Below are positions 19,644 to 27,685 of a DNA stretch of 64,000 nucleotides, in pieces (position 1 is the stretch's first letter; every line of letters starts with the position of its first letter). The position numbers and the translations under genes are program-made. The stretch spans positions 7,489,001-7,553,000 of the forward strand of contig NZ_CP012382.1 in the NCBI RefSeq assembly GCF_001267885.1, read 5' to 3'. Origin of the DNA: Streptomyces ambofaciens ATCC 23877. Its GTDB lineage: Bacteria; Actinomycetota; Actinomycetes; Streptomycetales; Streptomycetaceae. The notes under the pieces are model-generated. The model saw only the letters and a program-made list of their open reading frames with translations, searched no databases and was not told the origin of the DNA.

Positions 19644-21422
19644 ATGCGCAATCACCTGAAAGCGGCCCTCGGACTGTTCGCCGGCGCCCTGCTGTGCCTC
19701 ACCCCGCAGGCCGTCGCGCTCCCCGGAACCACGTCCGGCGAGACCGCCCGCACCACCGTTCAGGCGGGCCCGGACACCGCGGCACAGGCCGCGGCCGACC
19801 CCGCGTACAAGGTCCTCGTCTTCTCCCGGACGGCGGGCTTCCGGCACTCCTCGATCGACGACGGCATCACCGCCCTGCGAAGCCTCGGCACCGCGAACAA
19901 CTTCACGGTGGACGCCACCGAGGACCCGGGGGCCTTCACCGCCGGCAACCTCGCCCAGTACAAGGCGGTCGTCTTCCTCTCGACGACCGGCGACGTGCTG
20001 GGTGACGCCCAGCAGACGGCGTTCGAGCGGTACCTCAACGGCGGCGGGGGCTACGTCGGCATCCACGCCGCCGCCGACACCGAGTACGACTGGCCCTTCT
20101 ACGAGGGACTGGCGGGTGCCCTCTTCCACTCGCACCCCGCCATCCAGTCCGCGACCGTCGAGATCGAGGACCGGGCGCACGACGCCACCGCACACCTCGG
20201 CACCACCTGGCAGCGGACCGACGAGTGGTACAACTACCGCACCAACCCGCGGACCACCGCCCGGGTGCTGGCCTCGCTCGACGAGTCCAGCTACTCGGGA
20301 GGGAACATGAACGGCGACCACCCGATCGCCTGGTGCAAGGACTACGAGGGCGGCCGGGCCTTCTACACCGGCGGCGGCCACACCGACGAGTCGTACACCG
20401 ATGCCGCCTTCCGCCGGCACCTGCTGGGCGGCATCCGCTGGGCGGCGGGGATGACCGACGCCGACTGCCGTCCGGAGAGCGGCTACACCTCCCTGTTCGA
20501 CGGCTCCGGCACCACCGGCTGGCAGCAGGCGGGCCCCGGCGGGTTCACCCTCGCCGACGGCACCCTCACCTCCCACGGCGGGCTGGGGATGCTCTGGTAC
20601 GCCGCCGAGGAGTTCACCGGCGACTACTCCCTCAAGCTGGACTGGAAGGCGGCCGGGGACGACAACTCCGGAGTCTTCGTCGGCTTCCCGGCCTCCGGCG
20701 ACCCCTGGTCGGCGGTGAACAACGGCTACGAGATCCAGATCGACGCCACGGACGCGGCCGACCGGACCACGGGCGCCGTCTACGGCTTCAGGTCGGCGGA
20801 CCTCCCCGCACGGGACGCCGCGCTGAATCCGCCGGGGGAGTGGAACACCTACGAACTCCGCGTCACCGGAGAGCGGCTGGAGATCTTCCTCAACGGCTCG
20901 AAGATCAACGATTTCACCAACACCGACCCGGCGCGGAGCCTGCGGCAGGGGCACATCGGACTCCAGAACCACGGGGACGGTGACGAGGTGGCCTTCCGCG
21001 ACATCCGCGTCAAGCGCGCGGGGACGCCGCCCACCGGACCGCGCTCCGGCGCGGTGAAGGGGGTGAACGGCAAGTGCCTGGACGTGGACAACGCCGGCAC
21101 TGCGGACGGCACGAAGGTGCAGGTGTGGACGTGCAACGGAAGTGCGGCGCAGAGCTGGACGGTCGCCGGTGACGGTGCGCTGAAGGCGCTGGGCAAGTGC
21201 CTGGACGTGTCGGGCGGAGGGAGCGCGGACGGTACGCGCGTCCAGTTGTGGACGTGCAACGGTTCGGGTGCGCAGCGGTGGGCGGCGCAGTCGGACGGCA
21301 CCGTGCGCAACCCGCAGTCGGGCAAGTGCCTGGACGCGTCGGGCGGCACGTGGAACGACGGCACGGCCGTGCACCTGTGGTCCTGCCACACCGGACCGAA
21401 CCAGAAGTGGACCCTGCCCTGA
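19644..21422 (+). CDS. Secreted ThuA-like + DUF1080 (3-keto-glycoside hydrolase-type) protein with ricin-B lectin
   Basis: 592 residues with a signal peptide (about 1-25). Residues about 50-275 are a ThuA-like domain (KVLVFSRTAGFRHSSI, GGGYVGIHAAADTEYDWPFYEGLAG), a class I amidotransferase-like fold known from trehalose utilisation. Residues about 280-465 are DUF1080 (YTSLFDGSGTTGWQ, NNGYEIQI), a laminin-G-like fold that includes 3-keto-disaccharide hydrolases. A ricin-B lectin ends the protein. GAAAGGAGG at 19626-19633 is a near-consensus ribosome-binding site. Co-transcribed with the PQQ dehydrogenase; together they suggest extracellular oxidation of glycosides followed by cleavage of the keto-sugar. 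Confidence 0.9.
   Translation: MRNHLKAALGLFAGALLCLTPQAVALPGTTSGETARTTVQAGPDTAAQAAADPAYKVLVFSRTAGFRHSSIDDGITALRSLGTANNFTVDATEDPGAFTAGNLAQYKAVVFLSTTGDVLGDAQQTAFERYLNGGGGYVGIHAAADTEYDWPFYEGLAGALFHSHPAIQSATVEIEDRAHDATAHLGTTWQRTDEWYNYRTNPRTTARVLASLDESSYSGGNMNGDHPIAWCKDYEGGRAFYTGGGHTDESYTDAAFRRHLLGGIRWAAGMTDADCRPESGYTSLFDGSGTTGWQQAGPGGFTLADGTLTSHGGLGMLWYAAEEFTGDYSLKLDWKAAGDDNSGVFVGFPASGDPWSAVNNGYEIQIDATDAADRTTGAVYGFRSADLPARDAALNPPGEWNTYELRVTGERLEIFLNGSKINDFTNTDPARSLRQGHIGLQNHGDGDEVAFRDIRVKRAGTPPTGPRSGAVKGVNGKCLDVDNAGTADGTKVQVWTCNGSAAQSWTVAGDGALKALGKCLDVSGGGSADGTRVQLWTCNGSGAQRWAAQSDGTVRNPQSGKCLDASGGTWNDGTAVHLWSCHTGPNQKWTLP
21051..21419 (+). repeat. Ricin-B-encoding repeat, copy 2
   Basis: Second copy of the lectin module, offset 1796 bp from copy 1 (19255-19623), no indels. 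See copy 1 for the mosaic pattern of differences. Confidence 0.9.
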
Positions 21423-21446
21423 CGCGTGCCGTCAGGTGAGTCGGCT

Positions 21447-21486
21447 GCCGGCCGCCCGGGAACCGGGCGGCCGGCAAGCGTTTTCT
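21447..21486 (+). terminator. Rho-independent-type terminator after the ThuA gene
   Basis: Stem arms GCCGGCCGCCCGG (21447-21459) and CCGGGCGGCCGGC (21463-21475) are perfect complements with a GAA loop, followed by a short T run (TTTTCT, 21481-21486). Confidence 0.88.
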
Positions 21487-21496
21487 GCCCGAGGGC

Positions 21497-21538
21497 TTGA
21501 CGTGTACGTGACGCCTGAGTTCTATGGGAGCGCTCCCA
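21497..21538 (+). promoter_or_regulatory. Promoter with CebR/CelR-type operator before the GH5 gene
   Basis: -35 TTGACG (21497-21502), 17-bp spacer, -10 TTCTAT (21520-21525). The perfect 14-bp palindrome TGGGAGCGCTCCCA (21525-21538) starts at the last base of the -10. This is the consensus operator of LacI-family CebR (Streptomyces) and CelR (Thermobifida), which release DNA on binding cellobiose. Overlap with the -10/+1 region fits repression. Confidence 0.93.
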
Positions 21539-21585
21539 CAGCTCCGTGTCCACCGTGTCCGCACTACTCGCCCCCTGGAGTCGCC

Positions 21586-23256
21586 GTGCGTACCGCACAA
21601 CAGCCCTTAGCGAAGAGCAAGAGCCTCGCCCGTCTGCTCGCCGGACTGGCCACCCTGATCGGGCTGGTCGTCGTCGGCGCCCTCTGCCCGTCCGTCGCCC
21701 TGGCCCAGGCGCCCGCCGCCCAGGCCGTCGGCCTGCACATCAGCGACGGCAGGCTGCTGGAAGGCAACGGCAACGACTTCGTCATGCGCGGGGTCAACCA
21801 CGCCCACACCTGGTACCCGGGTGAGACGCAGTCGCTCGCCGACATCAAGGCGAAGGGCGCCAACACCGTCCGGGTCGTCCTCTCCGACGGTCACCGCTGG
21901 TCCGAGAACAGCCCGGCCGACGTGGCCGCCGTCGTCGCGGACTGCAAGGCCAACCGGCTGATCTGCGTGCTGGAGGTGCACGACACCACGGGCTACGGGG
22001 AGGACGCCGCGGCGGGCACGCTCGACCACGCCGCCGACTACTGGATCGGCCTCAAGGACGTGCTCGCCGGTGAGGAGGACTACGTCATCGTCAACATCGG
22101 CAACGAGCCCTGGGGCAACACCGACCCGGCCGGCTGGACCGCACCGACCGTCGCGGCGGTCGAGAAGCTCCGCGCGGCCGGCTTCCAGCACACCATCATG
22201 GTGGACGCCCCCAACTGGGGTCAGGACTGGCAGGGCGTGATGAAGGCCAACGCCCGGACCGTCTACGACGCCGACACCACCGGCAACCTGATCTTCTCCA
22301 TCCACATGTACAGCGTCTACGACACCGCGCAGGAGATCACCGACTACCTGAACGCCTTCGTGGACGCCGGACTGCCGCTTGTCATCGGAGAGTTCGGCGG
22401 CCCCGCCGACCAGTGGGGGGACCCGGACGAGGACACCATGATGGCCGCCGCCGAGCGGCTCGACCTCGGCTACCTGGCCTGGTCCTGGAGCGGCAACACC
22501 GACCCGGTCCTCGACCTCGCGATCGACTTCGACCCCAGCCGGCTCAGCTCCTGGGGCGAGCGCATCTTCAACGGCGCGAACGGTATCGCCCGGACCTCGC
22601 GGGAGGCGACGGTCTTCGGCGGCGGCCCCGGCGACACCCGGGCCCCGACGGCTCCCGGCACCCCGGCCGCCACCGCCGTCACGGACACCTCCGTCACCCT
22701 CGGCTGGACCGCGGCCACCGACGACGTGGGCGTCACCGGCTACGACGTGGTCCGGGTCGCCGCCGGCGGCGAGACCCCGGCCGTCGCCTCCACCACCAGC
22801 ACCGCCACCGTGACGGGCCTCACCCCGGACACCGCGTACACCTTCGCCGTCTACGCCCGTGACGCGGCCGGCAACCGCTCGGCCCGCTCCGCCACCGTGG
22901 ACGTCACCACCGACGAGGGCGGCGGCACCCCCGGCGCCGCGTGCTCGGTGGGCTACCGCGTCGTGGGCGAGTGGCCCGGCGGCTTCCAGGGCGAGATCGC
23001 CGTCCGCAACACGGGCACCGCACCCATCGGCCCGTGGACGCTGACCTTCGCGTTCGCCGACGGACAGAGGATCACGAACATGTGGGGAGGGACCCCGGCC
23101 CAGAACGGGGGCACCGTGAGGGTCACCCCGGCCTCCTACACCGCCACCGTCCCGGCCGGCGGCACGGTGACCCTCGGGTTCACCGCCGGGAAGGGCGCCT
23201 CCAACACCGCCCCGACCGCGTTCGGCCTCAACGGGGCGGCCTGCGCGACGACGTGA
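21586..23256 (+). CDS. Secreted GH5 beta-mannanase/endoglucanase with FN3 and CBM2
   Basis: 556 residues, GTG start after CTGGAG. Signal peptide about 1-45. Catalytic GH5 domain about 46-345: acid/base E174 in NIGNEPWGN, nucleophile E269 in VIGEFGG. The MRGVNHAHTWYP start resembles the GH5_8 mannanases of Streptomyces, so mannan is the likelier substrate. FN3 about 352-440, then a CBM2 cellulose-binding domain. Codon 8 (21607-21609) is TTA, the rare Leu codon read by bldA tRNA, so expression should be developmentally gated on top of cellobiose control at the upstream operator. Confidence 0.93.
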   Translation: MRTAQQPLAKSKSLARLLAGLATLIGLVVVGALCPSVALAQAPAAQAVGLHISDGRLLEGNGNDFVMRGVNHAHTWYPGETQSLADIKAKGANTVRVVLSDGHRWSENSPADVAAVVADCKANRLICVLEVHDTTGYGEDAAAGTLDHAADYWIGLKDVLAGEEDYVIVNIGNEPWGNTDPAGWTAPTVAAVEKLRAAGFQHTIMVDAPNWGQDWQGVMKANARTVYDADTTGNLIFSIHMYSVYDTAQEITDYLNAFVDAGLPLVIGEFGGPADQWGDPDEDTMMAAAERLDLGYLAWSWSGNTDPVLDLAIDFDPSRLSSWGERIFNGANGIARTSREATVFGGGPGDTRAPTAPGTPAATAVTDTSVTLGWTAATDDVGVTGYDVVRVAAGGETPAVASTTSTATVTGLTPDTAYTFAVYARDAAGNRSARSATVDVTTDEGGGTPGAACSVGYRVVGEWPGGFQGEIAVRNTGTAPIGPWTLTFAFADGQRITNMWGGTPAQNGGTVRVTPASYTATVPAGGTVTLGFTAGKGASNTAPTAFGLNGAACATT

Positions 23257-23334
23257 CCGGAGCGTCTCGCCGGCCGGCGGCGGCCCCGCGGGTGTCCGCG
23301 CCGGCCGGCACCGGTCCCCGACGGGCGGGCGGCC

Positions 23335-23913
23335 TCAGAAGGACACCTCGCGGACACTGGCCTGGCTCCGCGGCTCCGTCGTCGCCGTCACCTCCGACCG
23401 GTGGCGGCTCGCCGAGAACGTCACCGTCAGCGTCCGCGGATCGCTCTGGCTCGTGCCCACGGTGTAGCCCTGGTTCGGCACGGCGGAGATCAGGCACACG
23501 CCGCTGCCGCCGAACCGCACGGTGACCTTGCCGCCCTCCGACGGCACGGTGTACACACCGGCCCCGCCGTCCTCGCACCCGAGGTCGCCCCCGCCCGCGG
23601 GGACCCGCGGGGGTGTGGTGCGGGCGGTGGGCGTCGGTGTCGGACCCGGGTCGGCCGGCTTCTCGCTGGTCCGGGACGGCGTCGGACTGGGCTTCCGGCT
23701 GGTGGCCGACGGGCTGGGGGAGGGCGTCCGGGACCTGGACGGGGAGGGCCGCGGGGCCGCCGACGGCGCGGCGAGCTCCTGCGGCGCCGACTGCGCGACC
23801 GGCGCCGTAGGCCGCGTCGAGCCCACCACGAAGTGGATCGTGATGATGACGGCCGTGACACTGGCGGCCGTGCACGACAGCCAGATGATCAGGTAGCGCA
23901 GGAGGCGGGACAC
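23335..23913 (-). CDS. Secreted or anchored hypothetical protein with Pro/Ser linker
   Basis: 192 residues. N-terminal uncleaved-looking hydrophobic helix (YLIIWLSCTAASVTAVIITI), a long Ser/Pro/Thr-rich linker (about 45-100), and a small C-terminal domain with two Cys (LGCEDGGAG, VCLISAVPN) that could form a disulphide outside the cell. The GTG start is 36 bp from the divergent response-regulator start, so they share a regulatory region. Family not recognised; possibly a target of, or partner to, the two-component system. Confidence 0.75.
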   Translation of the reverse strand: MSRLLRYLIIWLSCTAASVTAVIITIHFVVGSTRPTAPVAQSAPQELAAPSAAPRPSPSRSRTPSPSPSATSRKPSPTPSRTSEKPADPGPTPTPTARTTPPRVPAGGGDLGCEDGGAGVYTVPSEGGKVTVRFGGSGVCLISAVPNQGYTVGTSQSDPRTLTVTFSASRHRSEVTATTEPRSQASVREVSF

Positions 23914-23949
23914 GACACCATAGTGACGGACCGGCTAACGTGCCTGCCC

Positions 23950-24639
23950 ATGGCCTCCGTACTTGTCGTCGAGGACGACCCTGTGATCCGGGCCGCGCTG
24001 ATCGAGGTCCTGACCGGGCACGGCTACGCGGTGAAGACCGCTCACCAGGGTTTCGAGGCGTTGCGCGACATCACGCAGAGCCCCCCGGACATCGTGGTGC
24101 TCGACCTCGGGCTGCCCGACCTCGACGGACTGGACGTGCTGCGGATGATCCGCGGCATCTCCCGCGTCCCGGTGCTGGTCGCCACCGCGCGTGACGACGA
24201 GACGGAGATCATCCGGCTGCTCAACGCGGGGGCCGACGACTACATGGTCAAGCCCTTCTCCGGCGGGCAGCTCGCGGCCCGCCTCGCCGCCGTCCTGCGC
24301 CGGTCCGAGCCCGCCGACGTCCGGGCGGCGCGGCGATCCGTCCTCCAGGTCGCCGACCTGCGCGTCGACCCCACCGCGCGCACCGCGCACCTGGCCGGCC
24401 GGGAGCTGTCCCTCACCCGCCGCGAGTTCGACCTGCTCGCCTACCTGGCCGCCAACGCCGACCAGGTCATCTCCCGGCAGCGCATACTCACCGAGGTCTG
24501 GCAGCAGCCGTATCTCGAGGACCAGACGGTGGACGTCCATCTCTCCGCACTCCGCCGCAAACTGGGCGAGAAGGCACGAAAGCCCCGCTATCTCCACACC
24601 GTGCGCGGCATCGGAATCAAGCTGGTCAGCTCGCCATGA
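23950..24639 (+). CDS. Two-component response regulator, OmpR/PhoB family
   Basis: 229 residues. Receiver domain with acidic pocket EDD near residue 8, phospho-acceptor D52 (VVLDLGLPD), T in VATARD and K in VKPFSG. C-terminal winged helix (LSLTRREFDLLAYLA, VDVHLSALRRKLG). The ATG at 23950 has no good Shine-Dalgarno and the upstream gap is only 36 bp, so a very short leader is possible. Its stop overlaps the kinase start (ATGA). Confidence 0.94.
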   Translation: MASVLVVEDDPVIRAALIEVLTGHGYAVKTAHQGFEALRDITQSPPDIVVLDLGLPDLDGLDVLRMIRGISRVPVLVATARDDETEIIRLLNAGADDYMVKPFSGGQLAARLAAVLRRSEPADVRAARRSVLQVADLRVDPTARTAHLAGRELSLTRREFDLLAYLAANADQVISRQRILTEVWQQPYLEDQTVDVHLSALRRKLGEKARKPRYLHTVRGIGIKLVSSP

Positions 24640-25952
24640 GACGTGCCCTCGCCGGGATCGCCCTGGCCGTCACCTCGATGGTCGCCCTGTCGTTCCTCAT
24701 CCCGCTCGCCCTCCTCGTCCGCGAACAGGCCCGCGACCGGGTCACCACCGTCGCCGAGCAGCGCGCCTCGGCCCTCTCCCCGGTGCTCGCCCTCACCACC
24801 CGGCGCGCCGACGTGCAACAGGCCGTCGCCGAGCTCGGCTCGTCCGACCAGCTCGTGGTGCGGCTGCCCGACGGCGGCTTCGTCGGCGACCCGCACGCGC
24901 CGAAGGACGCGCTCGACCGTGCCGTGCGGGGGCGCGAGACGCTCGCCGTGGACACCGCGGACGGCTGGGTCTACCTCCAGCCCGTCGTCCTGCGCGGCGA
25001 CCGGGTCGCGGTCGTGGAGGCCTACGTGCCCGCCGCCGACCTCACCCGGGGCGTGGCCGCGTCCTGGGGCGTGATGGCGCTGCTCGCGCTGGGCCTCGTC
25101 GGCGGCTCCGTGCTGGTCGCCGACCGGCTCGGTGCCCGCGTCGTCCGCTCCTCCCGCGGTCTCAAGCGCGCCTCGCTGGCCCTCGGCTCCGGCGACCTCG
25201 ACGTACGGGTCGAACCGGACGGCCCGCCCGAGCTCCAGGAGGCCGGCGTCGCGTTCAACACCATGGCCGACCGGGTCGTCGACCTCCTCGCCGTGGAACG
25301 CGAGCTCGTCGCCGACCTCTCCCACCGGCTGCGCACCCCCCTGACCGCCCTCTACCTGGAGGCCGACCGGATGGGCGCCACACCGAGCGCCCGGCGGGTG
25401 ACGGAGGCGGCCGGGCAACTGGAGAGCGAGCTCGACTCGATCATCGCCGCGGCGCGCACGCCCCTGGCCGCCGCACAGCTCGGCGGTGCGGGGGCGGCCA
25501 CGGCGAAACCGTGCGACGTCGCCGAGGTGGTCGCCATGCGGCTCGACTTCTGGTCCGTGCTCGCCACCCAGCAGGGCCGGCCCTACGAGCGCTCCCTCAC
25601 ACCGCGCCCGGCACCCGTCGCCTTCCCCGAGGACGACCTGGCGGCCGTCGTCGACGCCCTGATCGGCAACGTCTTCCGGCACACCCCGCAGGGCACCGCC
25701 TTCGCCGTCCGCGTGGAGCGGGCGGACCGGCACGTCTTCCTCACGGTCGACGACGCCGGGCCGGGTGTGGCGGACCCCGAGGCCGCGCTGACCCGGGGCG
25801 TGAGTGTCGGCGGCTCCACCGGTCTCGGTCTGGACATCGTGGCCCGGGCGGCGGGGGCGGCGGACGGCGAACTGACGATCACCCGCGCGCCGCTGGGAGG
25901 CGCGCGGGTGCGGGTGTCGTTCGGCCTCGCCGGTGTGCACGGCGGACGGTGA
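24636..25952 (+). CDS. Sensor histidine kinase
   Basis: 438 residues. TM1 about 5-27, a periplasmic loop of about 115 residues, TM2 about 143-165, HAMP, then HisKA with H230 (DLSHRLRTPL) and HATPase_c (N box DALIGNVFRHTP, G1 DDAGPGV, G2 GGSTGLGL). Resembles CutS-like actinobacterial kinases. Four-base overlap with the regulator. Signal unknown. Confidence 0.94.
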   Translation: MRRALAGIALAVTSMVALSFLIPLALLVREQARDRVTTVAEQRASALSPVLALTTRRADVQQAVAELGSSDQLVVRLPDGGFVGDPHAPKDALDRAVRGRETLAVDTADGWVYLQPVVLRGDRVAVVEAYVPAADLTRGVAASWGVMALLALGLVGGSVLVADRLGARVVRSSRGLKRASLALGSGDLDVRVEPDGPPELQEAGVAFNTMADRVVDLLAVERELVADLSHRLRTPLTALYLEADRMGATPSARRVTEAAGQLESELDSIIAAARTPLAAAQLGGAGAATAKPCDVAEVVAMRLDFWSVLATQQGRPYERSLTPRPAPVAFPEDDLAAVVDALIGNVFRHTPQGTAFAVRVERADRHVFLTVDDAGPGVADPEAALTRGVSVGGSTGLGLDIVARAAGAADGELTITRAPLGGARVRVSFGLAGVHGGR

Positions 25953-26039
25953 CGGGCTGGACCGGACCGGACCGGATCAGACTGAATCGGGCGGGTCCGG
26001 CCGGTGACGGCTTCGGACGGGTCCGGTCGGTGACGGGCG

Positions 26040-26930
26040 TCAGCGGCCGGTACCGAAGTCCTGGGTCCACCAGGGGCCGCCGTCGCCGAAGTGCACGCCG
26101 ACGCCCAGTTCCTTGAACGAGCAGTTCAGTATGTTCGCGCGGTGGCCGGAGCTGTTCATCCAGGACTCCATCACCGAAGCGGCGTCCGCCTGCCCCCTGG
26201 CTATGTTCTCGCCGAGCGCGGACCACTGGTAACCCGCGGCCTCGACCCGGCTCGCCATGGTGGAGCCGTCGGGACCCGTGTGGGACATCACACCGCTGCT
26301 CGCCATGACGTCGCTGTAGTCGTCGGCGGCCCGGGTCAGCCGGTCGTTCGCCGTGACCGGCGAGCAGCCCGCCGCGGCCCGCTCCTCGTTCACGAGAGCG
26401 AGCACCTGTGCCTCGGGCCCCCCGGACCCGCCGGAGCCCGAACCGGATCCCGAGCCCGCGCCGGTGCTGCCCGACCCGGTGTCACCGCCACCGCCGGACG
26501 ACCGGTCGCCGCCGCTCTTCGCCGTCGTCCGCGCGGGTGCCGCGGCCGCCGTCGTCGGCCGGGCGGCCGGGCTCGTCGTCCTCTCCGGCGCGCCACCGTC
26601 CTTGGTCTTGGTCTTGGCCCTGTCCTTGTCGTCCTTCGGACCGGCACTCGCGCTCGGTGAACCGCTCGCCGTGGCACTCGGGCGGGCGGACGCGGAGGCG
26701 AGCGGAGCCGCGCCGCCCGACGCGTCCCCGGCGTGCGACGCCTCACCGGCGGCGCTGGTGGCGACCCGGTCGGCGGCCCCCTCGTCCTCGCCCCCGGCGA
26801 CGGCCAGGGTGATCCCGACGCCCGCCGTCACCGTGACGGCGCCGAGCGCCAGCGCGGCACCGCGGGCCCTGAGGCCGCCGCGGGGCCGGGCGTGGGAGCG
26901 GGACGGACGGGCGGCTCGGCGGGAACCCAT
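26040..26930 (-). CDS. Secreted CAP-domain (SCP/PR1-like) protein
   Basis: 296 residues from the ATG at 26930, which follows GAGGTG; the longer GTG form to 26999 is less likely. N-terminal basic/hydrophobic segment (GAALALGAVTVTAGVGITLAVAGG), long Ala/Ser/Pro/Thr linker with a Gly/Ser run, then a CAP domain (about 180-296): LVNEERAAAGCSPV, HTGPDGSTMASRVEAAGY, ENIARG, WMNSSGHRANILN. Bacterial CAP proteins such as YkwD are sporulation-linked or of unknown function. Convergent with the kinase gene, no clear terminator between them. Confidence 0.9.
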   Translation of the reverse strand: MGSRRAARPSRSHARPRGGLRARGAALALGAVTVTAGVGITLAVAGGEDEGAADRVATSAAGEASHAGDASGGAAPLASASARPSATASGSPSASAGPKDDKDRAKTKTKDGGAPERTTSPAARPTTAAAAPARTTAKSGGDRSSGGGGDTGSGSTGAGSGSGSGSGGSGGPEAQVLALVNEERAAAGCSPVTANDRLTRAADDYSDVMASSGVMSHTGPDGSTMASRVEAAGYQWSALGENIARGQADAASVMESWMNSSGHRANILNCSFKELGVGVHFGDGGPWWTQDFGTGR

Positions 26931-27406
26931 GCGCAGGACACCTCGGCTTGTCTGTCGGCTGATCGGACCCCCGTACCCGGTGGACGCGACCGCGCCCACC
27001 GGGACTGTGGGGGGTGGTCGAGAGCCTAGGACGCGGCCGGCGTGGAAAGGGCCGTCCGAAGGTCATCTTCAGAAAGCCTTAAAAGAGCCGCCAAAGTCCG
27101 CTGAGGAAGCATGACGGCGACGAACCGGCCGGTCTCCGCCCGTTACGGGCTCGCCGCCCACCACCCTCAAGGCCGGCGCGGGGCGCTTCAGCGTGAAGAG
27201 AGGACTGGGCGTCCGCGGGGCGCCCCTCGGACGCCTCGGATGCTCCGCCGTCACCCCGCACGAACCGCTTACCGGGCCGTGGCGCGGGACAGTCTGTCGG
27301 CGTGCACCCGGCAGGTCGCCGGTGCACCGTCGGCGCACCCGAGGAGGCAGGGACCTCCCGCCCACCACCTCCGGGTGCGCCGCGCACGGACAAGGAGGAA
27401 CCGCAC
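26931..27406. other. Intergenic region between CAP protein and ACP operon
   Basis: 476 bp. The patch 27055-27100 (AGAAAGCCTTAAAAGAGCC) is A/T-rich for this genome and may hold promoter elements for the divergent transcripts. Open frames here (for example from 27111) have no ribosome-binding site or codon support. Nothing else recognised. Confidence 0.4.
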
Positions 27407-27685
27407 ATGCCGTCCACCGCTGATGAACGACAGCTCCTCGACGAACTGCGCGAACTGCTGGCCGCGACCGTGGAGGACCTCTCCACGGAGGAGATCCGAC
27501 CCGACTCCTCCCTGAAGGACGACCTCGGCGTCGACTCGCTGGCCATGCTGGAACTCATCGCCGCCATCGAGGACCGCTGGCAGATCGAGGTGCCGCAGGA
27601 GCAGGCGGAGCGGCTGACGACGGTGCGACAGATCGCCGCCCACCTCGCCGAAGCCGTCACCACCCCGGCGGGCGGGACCGCGTGA
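27407..27685 (+). CDS. Acyl carrier protein
   Basis: Ninety-two residues. LGVDSLAMLEL holds the phosphopantetheine serine, S44. The acidic helix II and length are typical. AAGGAGGAA precedes the ATG. Its stop overlaps the ketosynthase start by 4 bp. It belongs to a stand-alone ACP-KS-AT set rather than the housekeeping fatty-acid operon, which normally also holds fabH and fabD. Product unknown. Confidence 0.94.
   Translation: MPSTADERQLLDELRELLAATVEDLSTEEIRPDSSLKDDLGVDSLAMLELIAAIEDRWQIEVPQEQAERLTTVRQIAAHLAEAVTTPAGGTA

Noticed and set aside
27111..27515. Plus-strand frame starting ATGACGGCGACG in the gap before the ACP gene
   Set aside because: No ribosome-binding site, Arg/Pro-rich translation, and it runs into the ACP gene in another frame.
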